From contig DGEO01000020.1 in NCBI GenBank assembly GCA_002385985.1, forward strand, positions 676-5,817: a DNA stretch of 5,142 bases. The letters are read 5' to 3'. Made by a program: the position numbers and the translations under genes. Positions 1-4,718 of the stretch are shown one piece after another. Below the pieces are notes generated by a model that worked only from the letters and a program-made list of their open reading frames with translations, was not told the origin of the DNA and made no database searches. The stretch comes from Anaerolineaceae bacterium UBA3924. GTDB lineage: Bacteria > Chloroflexota > Anaerolineae > Anaerolineales > Anaerolineaceae. Position 1 is the first letter of the stretch. Each line of letters begins with the position of its first letter.

Positions 1-2
1 TC

Positions 3-17
3 CATTTCTCATCTCCT
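3..17 (-). promoter_or_regulatory. Possible ribosome binding site and start codon of the next minus-strand gene
   Basis: Read on the minus strand, AGGAG (17 to 13) is followed by a 7-base spacer and an ATG at 5 to 3. This is well-formed initiation geometry. It suggests that a gene co-directional with the transporter begins at the left edge, about 75 bases after the transporter stop, and could share its transcript. Only the ATG and two further bases are in the window, so the product cannot be named. A second ATG at 12 to 10 directly abuts the AGGAG and is less likely to be used. Confidence 0.35.
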
Positions 18-43
18 GACTCAATCAGCGGTTTACCAGCAGT

Positions 44-69
44 GCAGCGCCCGTAACGCGGCACGCTGC
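44..69 (-). other. Inverted repeat (hairpin) after the transporter gene
   Basis: Perfect 6-base arms GCAGCG (44-49) and CGCTGC (64-69) are separated by 14 bases, just downstream of the transporter stop on the minus strand. There is no run of T after it in either direction, so it is not a canonical intrinsic terminator. It could be an intercistronic mRNA hairpin or chance in GC-rich DNA. Confidence 0.25.
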
Positions 70-79
70 GCTCGCGGGA

Positions 80-1738
80 TCACCCGACTTCCACTTCCTC
101 CAGTGCCTCTTCCGGCTGTGCGGTGCCTGCCGCTCCAGCCGTCGTCTTGGGCAGGTCCCTGGCCGGGATGTATCCGATCAGCGCGAGGCCCGCCATCACC
201 AGAAAGGAAACCTTTAGGGCGAAAAGGCGCGAGGAGGTATTGATCCGCACGGCCTCGTTCACCTGCTCCGGAGAGGCAGTCGTGCCTTCCAGCACCTCGC
301 GCAGATGATCGTTGCTGATGAAGTCGACCTCATTCAGGTTGACCTGCGCCTTGAGCTCGGGGGGTATTACCGGGTTGTCGACCAGGTTGGTGTGAACCAG
401 CGAGCTCAGCAGGCCGATCAGCAGCGCGCCGGCAATGGCCGTGCCCAGCCCGGTTGCCAGGTTGATGGTCGTTCCCCGCAGCGCGCCGACGTCGCCGGCC
501 AGCTCCGCCGGAGAGGCGGACACCATCACCGCAAACAGCAGGGTCAGCAGCGCGCCTTCACCGATCCCGGTCACGACCAGGCTGAGAGCGACGAGCGGGG
601 TGCCCCAGTTGTTGAAAATCGAAAAGGCCAGCATGACCAGCCCTGCGGCGACCAGGAGGAAGCCGGTGCTGCCGATCCGGCGGGCAGTCCAGCGCGGGAA
701 AACACGCACGACGAGGATGGAGGCGGAAAAGATGGCCAGCATATACGGCACGACGGCCGCCGCCGTCTGCAGACTGCTGCCGCCCTGGACGATCTGGATG
801 TACAGCGGGATCAGAAAGTTGATGCCAGCGCCAAGCGCGGCGACGACCAGCATGGAAAGCACCGCCGCCCGCTCCTCTCGCGATTCGAGCACCTCCAATT
901 CCAGCAGAGGCGTTTTGTTCCCGTCAATCCGTGCCTGCGACCAGTCCAGAAAGCCCTTGCCAAATACCAGGCCGATCAGGACCATGGCCGGCGCCGGTGA
1001 CAGCCCAAGGATGGAGAAGGGCGCCCGCGTGCTGGCGAGCAGGATGCCCCACTCGTTGAGGTTGTTGACTCCCAGGCTGATCAGGATGATGGTCGCCGCC
1101 GCGAGCAGCGCGCCGACCCAGTCGATGACCGTGCCGCGCTGCCGGGGGACCGGGTCCAGCCGGAAGCTGAGCATGAAGACAATGGCCGCGACGAGCACCA
1201 GCAGGCCAAGAGCAAACCGCCAGCTGGCCAGGGCGATCAGCACGCCGATAAGTGGAAAGGCCAGCAGGCTGGCCAGGGCCTGCGCGCCGCCCAGCACTCC
1301 CAGCGACTGGGTCTGCTGCTCGCCCCTGTAGTGCGTGGCAATCAGCACGACCAGCGTGGGCACCAGAGCTGCCGCTGCCAGCCCCGCCAGACCCTGATAC
1401 TGGATTAACTCGTTTGCACTGGAGCTGAGCGCCGCCGCGCCGATGGCCAGTCCGTGGACGACAACCGCGGCCTGGAACACCAGCCGCGAGCCGACCAGTT
1501 TACCCAGCCTGGCGCCCAGGATGACAAACCCGGCCACAGCCAGCGAGTAGACGACGAGCGCCGTACTCACGCTGGTGGGTGAAGTATCCAGGTCATCAAC
1601 GATGGCGCCGACGGAGATGGGCAGGGCGCTCACATTGATGGCCATCTGCAGTTGAGCCAGCAGGATAATGATGAGGGGCAGCCACGAAGCTCGCCCGGTG
1701 CTCTCGACCTTCAAGGAAGGTCTGGTATCCGCTGTCAT
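80..1738 (-). CDS. MFS transporter, DHA2-like (14-helix) drug efflux type
   Basis: Probable proton-coupled exporter of the major facilitator superfamily in the cytoplasmic membrane; the substrate is unknown. The 552-residue product is very hydrophobic, with a first helix near 19-40 and the pattern INVSALPIS, a common position-equivalent of the VNVALP motif of DHA2 proteins. The motif A region is GARLGKLVGSR (about 75-85), and a motif C-like segment with a conserved proline (AFPLIG, about 160-165) is followed by ASWRFAL. A long hydrophilic loop (about 446-505) before the last helix is typical of 14-helix DHA2 exporters. The C-terminus is acidic (EEALEEVEVG). Motif A lacks the usual aspartate. 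I chose the ATG at 1738 because AAAGGA (1749-1744) stands 5 bases before it; an in-frame GTG at 1771 would add 11 residues but has no good ribosome site. The gene is divergent from the CPBP gene and has its own promoter at 1933-1960. The superfamily is certain, the subfamily likely. Confidence 0.93.
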   Translation of the reverse strand: MTADTRPSLKVESTGRASWLPLIIILLAQLQMAINVSALPISVGAIVDDLDTSPTSVSTALVVYSLAVAGFVILGARLGKLVGSRLVFQAAVVVHGLAIGAAALSSSANELIQYQGLAGLAAAALVPTLVVLIATHYRGEQQTQSLGVLGGAQALASLLAFPLIGVLIALASWRFALGLLVLVAAIVFMLSFRLDPVPRQRGTVIDWVGALLAAATIILISLGVNNLNEWGILLASTRAPFSILGLSPAPAMVLIGLVFGKGFLDWSQARIDGNKTPLLELEVLESREERAAVLSMLVVAALGAGINFLIPLYIQIVQGGSSLQTAAAVVPYMLAIFSASILVVRVFPRWTARRIGSTGFLLVAAGLVMLAFSIFNNWGTPLVALSLVVTGIGEGALLTLLFAVMVSASPAELAGDVGALRGTTINLATGLGTAIAGALLIGLLSSLVHTNLVDNPVIPPELKAQVNLNEVDFISNDHLREVLEGTTASPEQVNEAVRINTSSRLFALKVSFLVMAGLALIGYIPARDLPKTTAGAAGTAQPEEALEEVEVG

Positions 1739-1743
1739 ACCTT

Positions 1744-1749
1744 TCCTTT
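1744..1749 (-). promoter_or_regulatory. Ribosome binding site deciding the transporter start
   Basis: On the minus strand AAAGGA is followed by 5 bases (AAGGT) and ATG at 1738. The alternative GTG at 1771 has no purine-rich site at a usable distance; its nearest GAGG is more than ten bases away. This supports the shorter 552-residue product. Confidence 0.7.
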
Positions 1750-1822
1750 GCGAATCAGGCCGGCGAGGCACGAATGGCGCGTAACCTCAACCTGTTCAGC
1801 TTTCACCGGATGTCGATGGGAA

Positions 1823-1852
1823 TCAGTATGACCGCGCCAGATACCTGGACAT
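1823..1852 (-). CDS. Possible upstream leader peptide of nine residues
   Basis: In the inferred leader of the transporter mRNA, an ATG at 1852-1850 opens a short frame encoding MSRYLARSY, with TGA at 1825-1823. Its codons 5-7 run through one arm of the inverted repeat (1834-1840). Short frames overlapping hairpins occur in attenuation-controlled resistance genes, which is why I record it. The ribosome site is poor (ACGGGTA directly before the ATG), and a frame this short is easily found by chance, so this is speculative. Confidence 0.15.
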   Translation of the reverse strand: MSRYLARSY

Positions 1853-1883
1853 TACCCGTAAAAATCCCCACTTCTGCTGGCGC
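1834..1883 (-). repeat. Inverted repeat in the transporter leader
   Basis: Perfect 7-base arms GCGCCAG (1834-1840) and CTGGCGC (1877-1883) are separated by 36 bases. They lie within the predicted 5' leader of the transporter mRNA, about 95-145 bases before the start codon. In RNA they could close a long-loop hairpin. A regulatory role is inference only. Confidence 0.3.
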
Positions 1884-1923
1884 CTGTGTGTTGAAGAATC
1901 ACTGCCGCTGTATTTCGGACATG

Positions 1924-1938
1924 TACTGTCTGATAGTA
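1924..1938. promoter_or_regulatory. Operator-like palindrome over the transporter promoter
   Basis: On the plus strand TACTGTC (1924-1930), a central T, and GATAGTA (1932-1938) form a 7-1-7 inverted repeat with six of seven arm positions matching. The right half contains the complete -10 hexamer of the minus-strand transporter promoter, so a bound dimer would block RNA polymerase. Self-complementary CATG tetramers (1920-1923 and 1940-1943) flank both sides, offset by one base. TetR-family and similar repressors of efflux pumps commonly bind palindromes of about this size in this position. The regulator gene is not in the window, so its identity is unknown. Confidence 0.5.
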
Positions 1939-1960
1939 GCATGTGAAAATGATTTGTCAA
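1933..1960 (-). promoter_or_regulatory. Sigma-70-type promoter of the transporter gene
   Basis: On the minus strand a perfect -35 TTGACA (1960-1955) and a -10 TACTAT (1938-1933) are 16 bases apart. TGC directly before the -10 supplies an extended -10 (TGn). Transcription should start near 1926, giving a leader of about 190 bases before the ATG at 1738. This is the best promoter in the window, and its strength fits a gene kept off by a repressor bound at the overlapping palindrome. Confidence 0.7.
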
Positions 1961-2039
1961 CCCCCCACGGCTGGCGGGGACTACCCGATGGATTGGCAGG
2001 CGGGATGGCTGTTTCCATGTACACTGTGATTAGCGTAAC

Positions 2040-2053
2040 CAGCGGGATCGCTG
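2040..2053 (+). other. Short inverted repeat before the CPBP ribosome site
   Basis: CAGCG, GGAT, CGCTG forms perfect 5-base arms with a 4-base centre, ending 8 bases before the GGAAGGAG ribosome site of the CPBP gene. It could be a small 5' mRNA hairpin or a protein site. Its size makes chance occurrence quite possible. Confidence 0.25.
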
Positions 2054-2060
2054 AACAGGG

Positions 2061-2068
2061 GGAAGGAG
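2061..2068 (+). promoter_or_regulatory. Ribosome binding site of the CPBP gene
   Basis: GGAAGGAG stands 7 bases before the ATG at 2076, a strong site that fixes this start. Confidence 0.8.
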
Positions 2069-2075
2069 AAAGCGC

Positions 2076-2924
2076 ATGTCACCGGCCCACCAAACAGAAT
2101 CCCGGCAGAACCTGCCTGAACAACCGGCCGCTTCACCGGACCCGCCTGTCCGGCGGACTCTGGCCTTCATCCTGCTGACCATCGCGCTCAGCATCCCCTT
2201 CTGGATCTTCGGTGAACGCAGCCTGCCCATACCCGTCCGCCTGCCGGTGAGTGCGTTCGCCGCCTTCAACCCCATGCTCGCGGCGCTGATCCTGGTTCTG
2301 CTGGATGAGGGACCCCGCGGGGTTATAGAGCTTTTCAGCAGGGTGCTGAATTACCGGAAGATCCAGAACAGGGCCTGGTACCTCGCCATCCTGCTGCTGT
2401 CGCCGCTGGTGTACGTGCTTTCCTACGCGGTGATGCGGCTGGCCGGCATGCCGCTGCCCGATCCGGAGATCCCCCTGCTTATGGCGCCGTTCTTTCTGGC
2501 GGTGTTCATCCTTTTCGGCATCGGCGAAGAACTGGGCTGGACCGGGTACGCGATCGACCCGCTGCAAAACCGTTATGGCGCTCTGGCAGCCGCCGCCATG
2601 CTGGGCGTGCTCTGGGGACTGTTCCACCTCATCCCCGACCTGCAGAACGGCCAGGCCGCGGACTGGATCCTGTGGCAGCGGCTCGGCTCGATGTTCCAGC
2701 GCATCCTGATCGTCTGGATCTACAACAACACCGGGAAGAGCGTGTTTTCAGCGGTGCTGTTTCACGCCGTGAACAACCTATGCTGGGCGCTGTTCCCGAA
2801 CTACGGCTCGCATTTTAATCCCATGGTAACTGGCCTGATCCTCATGGCAGTCACCGGCCTGGTCGTCACCGGCTGGGACTCAAGGACGCTCAGCCACTTT
2901 CGCCTTTCCCGACAGACCTCGTAG
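2076..2924 (+). CDS. CPBP-family intramembrane protease-like protein (CAAX protease and bacteriocin-processing family)
   Basis: A 282-residue polytopic membrane protein of the CPBP (Abi, Rce1-like) family. Members are intramembrane metal-dependent or glutamate proteases, and most bacterial ones have no known substrate. Hydrophobic segments lie near 29-45, 60-76, 101-120, 133-150, 167-186, 207-224 and 249-266. The family motifs appear in order: EELGWTGY (151-158, glutamates 151 and 152), WGLFH (180-184, His184) and HAVNN (230-234, His230 and Asn234). The first motif is normally EExxxR; here the arginine position is Thr156, with ACC in clean sequence, so activity may be altered, although the other residues are kept. 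The N-terminal 25 residues are hydrophilic and proline-rich. Length is normal for the family. The gene is divergent from the transporter and single, followed by a hairpin and the separate promoter of the DUF2200 gene. Family is secure; substrate and activity are unknown. Confidence 0.9.
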   Translation: MSPAHQTESRQNLPEQPAASPDPPVRRTLAFILLTIALSIPFWIFGERSLPIPVRLPVSAFAAFNPMLAALILVLLDEGPRGVIELFSRVLNYRKIQNRAWYLAILLLSPLVYVLSYAVMRLAGMPLPDPEIPLLMAPFFLAVFILFGIGEELGWTGYAIDPLQNRYGALAAAAMLGVLWGLFHLIPDLQNGQAADWILWQRLGSMFQRILIVWIYNNTGKSVFSAVLFHAVNNLCWALFPNYGSHFNPMVTGLILMAVTGLVVTGWDSRTLSHFRLSRQTS

Positions 2925-2926
2925 CA

Positions 2927-2955
2927 GCCAGCAAGCCGCGCGCTCAACTGCTGGC
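2927..2955 (+). terminator. Hairpin after the CPBP gene, possible terminator
   Basis: Perfect 7-base arms GCCAGCA (2927-2933) and TGCTGGC (2949-2955) begin 3 bases after the CPBP stop codon. The 15-base loop contains a further AGC/GCT pairing, and the outer stem can extend by CAG/CTG with one bulge. No T-run follows, so termination is uncertain. The hairpin occupies the -35 area of the next gene's promoter. Confidence 0.35.
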
Positions 2956-2963
2956 CTGCCGGA

Positions 2964-2972
2964 TGGTATACA
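2964..2972 (+). promoter_or_regulatory. Extended -10 promoter of the DUF2200 gene
   Basis: TGG followed by TATACA (2967-2972) is an extended -10 (TGnTATAAT-like). An overlapping hexamer, TACAAT (2969-2974), also fits. No good -35 is visible, which is tolerated with an extended -10. Either hexamer places the transcription start at about 2979-2982, at or within a few bases of the ATG at 2982, so the mRNA would be essentially leaderless. This agrees with the lack of a ribosome binding site before that ATG. Confidence 0.5.
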
Positions 2973-2981
2973 ATACAGACC

Positions 2982-3332
2982 ATGACTAAACCACGCATCT
3001 ACACCATGAGTTTCGCAAAGATCTACCCGCTGTACATCGCCAAAGCGGAGAAAAAAGGGCGCACCAGGGCGGAAGTGGATGAAATCGTCCGCTGGCTGAC
3101 CGGCTACAGCCAGGAAGCGCTGGAAGAGCAGCTGGAAAAGCAGGTCGATCTGGAAACCTTCTTCGCGGATGCCCCGCAGCTAAACCCCGCCCGTTCATTG
3201 ATCAAGGGCGTCATCTGCGGCGTCCGCGTGGAAGAGATCGAAGATCCGCTCATGCGCGAAATTCGCTACATGGACAAACTGATCGACGAGCTGGCCAGGG
3301 GGAAAGCCATGGAGAAGGTCCTGCGGCAGTAA
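2982..3332 (+). CDS. DUF2200 family protein (conserved hypothetical)
   Basis: A soluble 116-residue protein that I recognise as DUF2200 along its entire length. Its function has not been established to my knowledge. Family-typical stretches are RIYTMSFAKIYPLYIAKAEK (5-24), GRTRAEVDEIVRWLTGYS (26-43), FFADAPQLNPARSLIKGVIC (60-79) and VEEIEDPLMREIRYMDKLID (83-102). It is charged and predicted mostly helical, with no signal peptide, membrane segment or metal-binding cysteine cluster; it has a single Cys, at 79. It probably acts in the cytoplasm. The ATG at 2982 matches the family N-terminus. There is no ribosome site before it, but an extended -10 at 2964-2972 suggests leaderless transcription. 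A hairpin straddles the stop codon, so the gene looks like its own transcription unit between the CPBP gene and the reductase-like genes. Confidence 0.92.
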   Translation: MTKPRIYTMSFAKIYPLYIAKAEKKGRTRAEVDEIVRWLTGYSQEALEEQLEKQVDLETFFADAPQLNPARSLIKGVICGVRVEEIEDPLMREIRYMDKLIDELARGKAMEKVLRQ

Positions 3333-3346
3333 GCTCTCCGCAGGAC
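3318..3346 (+). terminator. GC-rich hairpin straddling the DUF2200 stop codon
   Basis: Perfect 9-base arms GTCCTGCGG (3318-3326) and CCGCAGGAC (3338-3346) enclose an 11-base loop that contains the TAA stop (3330-3332). The stem is strong and unlikely to be chance at this place. What follows is mixed pyrimidine-rich sequence (CCCGCCTGTTCATT) rather than a T-run, so it may be a non-canonical terminator or an mRNA 3'-end stabilising structure. Confidence 0.45.
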
Positions 3347-3379
3347 ATGCCCGCCTGTTCATTACCATCTCATCGACGC

Positions 3380-3395
3380 CAGGGCAGCGGCCCTG
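3380..3395 (+). other. Short perfect hairpin between DUF2200 and reductase-like genes
   Basis: CAGGGC (3380-3385), loop AGCG, GCCCTG (3390-3395) makes a 6-base GC-rich stem with a tetraloop. No T-run follows. It lies in the 123-base gap after the stop-codon hairpin and could reinforce termination of the DUF2200 transcript. No convincing promoter for the downstream gene is visible in this gap. Confidence 0.3.
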
Positions 3396-3440
3396 ACGCA
3401 TACCACCCCGCACCTCCTTTGCAGCTGGCATGCCTGCCTT

Positions 3441-3450
3441 CGGAAAGGAG
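3441..3450 (+). promoter_or_regulatory. Ribosome binding site of the first reductase-like gene
   Basis: The GGAAAGGAG core (3442-3450) sits 5 bases before the ATG at 3456. This strong site selects that ATG over a possible in-other-frame ATG at 3430. Confidence 0.8.
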
Positions 3451-3455
3451 AACCG

Positions 3456-4067
3456 ATGGGAAAAGTCATCTACCACACCGCGGTGTCGCTTGACGGGTTT
3501 GTCGCCGGGCCGAATGACAGCCCGGAGAACGGCCTGGGCGACGGCGGCGAAAAACTGCACGAGTGGTACTTCAACGGCAGCGTGGAAATACCGACCTCTG
3601 ACGGGCAGCTGATCCTGAAGGTGTCCCCGGAAAGCGCCCGGGTGCTGCAGGAAGTGACGGGAGGGATCGGCGCGGAGATCTGGGGGCGGCGCACCTTCGA
3701 TTTCACTCAGGGATGGGGCGGTCACCCACCGCTGAGACCCTGCTTCATCGTCACCCACCGCGCGCCGCAGGAATGGGTCCGGCCGGACTCGCCTTTCATC
3801 TTCGTCACTGACAGTGTAGAGAGCGCTGTCCGCCAGGCGAAAGCGGCCGCGGGCGGTAAGGACGTCGCCGTTGCCACCGCCAGCATCTTCCAGCAGGCGC
3901 TGGCCGCCGGGCTGGTCGACGAAATCCACCTGAGCATGGTCCCGGTTATGCTGGGCGGCGGCGTGCGGATGTTCGGCCTGCTGCCCGGCCCGCCGGTAGA
4001 CCTGGAAATCCTCCGGGTGGCCGAAGCGCCCGGGGTGACTCATATCAGTTACCGTGTAATCAAGTAA
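3456..4067 (+). CDS. Dihydrofolate reductase family protein (RibD C-terminal domain)
   Basis: A 203-residue cytoplasmic protein of the RibD_C / dihydrofolate-reductase-like fold, the NAD(P)H-dependent reductase domain of riboflavin synthesis that also occurs as many stand-alone proteins of unknown substrate. The N-terminal strand and loop read SLDGFVAGPND (11-21), GRRTFD (77-82) is the second conserved block, and the C-terminal part has LAAGLVDEIHLSMVPVMLGG (149-168) followed by GVRMF, as is typical. The cofactor-loop position usually has a GG-containing motif (of the VxGGAS type), but here it reads VAVATAS (137-143), with Ala140 and Thr141 replacing the glycines. Cofactor binding may therefore be changed. 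It is the first of three close plus-strand genes. It is not a true folA-type dihydrofolate reductase, and a trimethoprim-resistance role should not be assumed. The fold is secure; the reaction is unknown. Confidence 0.9.
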   Translation: MGKVIYHTAVSLDGFVAGPNDSPENGLGDGGEKLHEWYFNGSVEIPTSDGQLILKVSPESARVLQEVTGGIGAEIWGRRTFDFTQGWGGHPPLRPCFIVTHRAPQEWVRPDSPFIFVTDSVESAVRQAKAAAGGKDVAVATASIFQQALAAGLVDEIHLSMVPVMLGGGVRMFGLLPGPPVDLEILRVAEAPGVTHISYRVIK

Positions 4068-4089
4068 CTCCAGATCCGGATTGTCAGGC

Positions 4090-4101
4090 GTGCGGTCGCA
4101 C
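4090..4101 (+). other. Small hairpin directly before the second reductase-like ribosome site
   Basis: GTGC, loop GGTC, GCAC is a 4-base stem ending one base before the AGGAGG site (4102-4107). It lies in the 45-base gap between the two reductase-like genes. It is too small to interpret firmly. Confidence 0.2.
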
Positions 4102-4107
4102 AGGAGG
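4102..4107 (+). promoter_or_regulatory. Ribosome binding site deciding the second reductase-like start
   Basis: A consensus AGGAGG is followed by 5 bases and ATG at 4113. The in-frame GTG at 4107 overlaps the last base of this site, so it cannot be the start used with it. The protein therefore begins MRKVIVLEF rather than two residues earlier. Confidence 0.85.
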
Positions 4108-4112
4108 TGCGT

Positions 4113-4718
4113 ATGAGAAAGGTCATTGTTCTGGAATTTATCACCCTGGATGGCGTAATCCAGGCGCCCGGCGGCCAGACGGAAGATCCCTCGGGAGGCT
4201 TCCAGTACGGCGGATGGCAGGCGCCTTACGCCGACCCCGTCATCAGCGAGGTGATGGCGGAGCAGATCAAGCCGCCCTTCGACCTGCTGCTGGGCAGGAA
4301 AACGTACGATATCTTCGCCGCCTACTGGCCGCACCACGAAGACTTCTGGACGGGCGTCAACGCAGCCCGCAAGTACGTCGCATCCCGTAACCCCGCCTAT
4401 CAGCCTTCCTGGAACAACTCGGTGCTGCTGACCGGGGACGTCGCCGGGGAAGTGAGAAAACTGAAAGACGAGAGCGGCCCGGACCTGAAAGTCTACGGCA
4501 GCGGTGAGCTGGTGCAGACGTTGCTGCGGCATGACCTGGTCGATGAGCTCTGGCTGAAGATCTACCCCATCACACTGGGGGCTGGCAAACGCCTGTTCGC
4601 GGATGGAGCGATCCCGGCGGCCTTCCGCCTGACCGGCGGCCAGATCACTCCCGGGGGGATCATCGTGGCCACCTACGAGCGCGCGGGAGAGGTGCAGACG
4701 GGGGAAGTGGATGTATGA
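4113..4718 (+). CDS. Dihydrofolate reductase family protein (RibD C-terminal domain), second paralogue
   Basis: A 201-residue cytoplasmic protein of the same RibD_C fold as its upstream neighbour but from a different branch. It begins MRKVIVLEFITLDGVIQAPG, the typical opening, and has LLLGRKTYDIFAAYWP (58-73), the glycine-bearing VYGSGELVQTLL (127-138), LVDELWLKIYPITLGAGKRL (142-161) and a C-terminal strand ending IIVATYER (183-190). The cofactor-type glycines are kept here, unlike in the upstream paralogue, so this one looks more likely to bind NAD(P)H. The substrate is unknown. Matching blocks between the paralogues are limited to the family signatures, so they are not a recent tandem duplication. 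The start at 4113 is fixed by AGGAGG. The stop overlaps the start of the next gene by ATGA, suggesting translational coupling in an operon. Confidence 0.92.
   Translation: MRKVIVLEFITLDGVIQAPGGQTEDPSGGFQYGGWQAPYADPVISEVMAEQIKPPFDLLLGRKTYDIFAAYWPHHEDFWTGVNAARKYVASRNPAYQPSWNNSVLLTGDVAGEVRKLKDESGPDLKVYGSGELVQTLLRHDLVDELWLKIYPITLGAGKRLFADGAIPAAFRLTGGQITPGGIIVATYERAGEVQTGEVDV

Larger units (their letters stand above)
1739..2075. other. Divergent intergenic regulatory region between transporter and CPBP genes
   Basis: This 337-base stretch holds no credible full gene. It contains the transporter's promoter and operator-like palindrome, a leader of about 190 bases with a 7-base inverted repeat and a nine-codon possible upstream frame, and, near the other end, a small inverted repeat and the ribosome site of the CPBP gene. 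It is visibly richer in A and T around 1905-1960 than the flanking genes. No convincing plus-strand promoter is visible: the closest is TTGGCA (1993-1998) with TACACT (2020-2025), but the 21-base spacing is too long for a standard sigma-70-type site. Confidence 0.6.

Noticed and set aside
305..1331. Long plus-strand open frames opposite the transporter gene
   Set aside because: The minus-strand transporter is unmistakable; these are GC-driven antisense frames rich in R, Q, D and S without a domain.
1944..1959. Possible CRP-like site (TGTGA then TGTCA)
   Set aside because: The second half does not form the inverted TCACA partner, and the sequence is already explained by the -35 and spacer of the transporter promoter.
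1774..2178. 134-codon plus-strand open frame over the intergenic region and the CPBP start
   Set aside because: It covers the transporter promoter and palindrome, runs out of frame into the CPBP gene, has no recognisable domain and no good ribosome site.
3427..3434. Palindrome GGCATGCC near the first reductase-like gene
   Set aside because: An 8-base palindrome is expected by chance in a window this size, and it has no longer flanking symmetry.
4073..4080. Palindrome ATCCGGAT between the two reductase-like genes
   Set aside because: It is short and isolated, with no promoter elements nearby to give it a role.
3195..4532. 445-codon minus-strand open frame opposite the DUF2200 and both reductase-like genes
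   Set aside because: It is antisense to three genes with clear family signatures. Its translation is low-complexity, arginine- and histidine-rich, and typical of GC-rich shadow frames.
3456..4718. Recent tandem duplication of the reductase-like gene
   Set aside because: The two products share only family signature blocks; their N-terminal halves differ greatly and no nucleotide-level repeat is visible.
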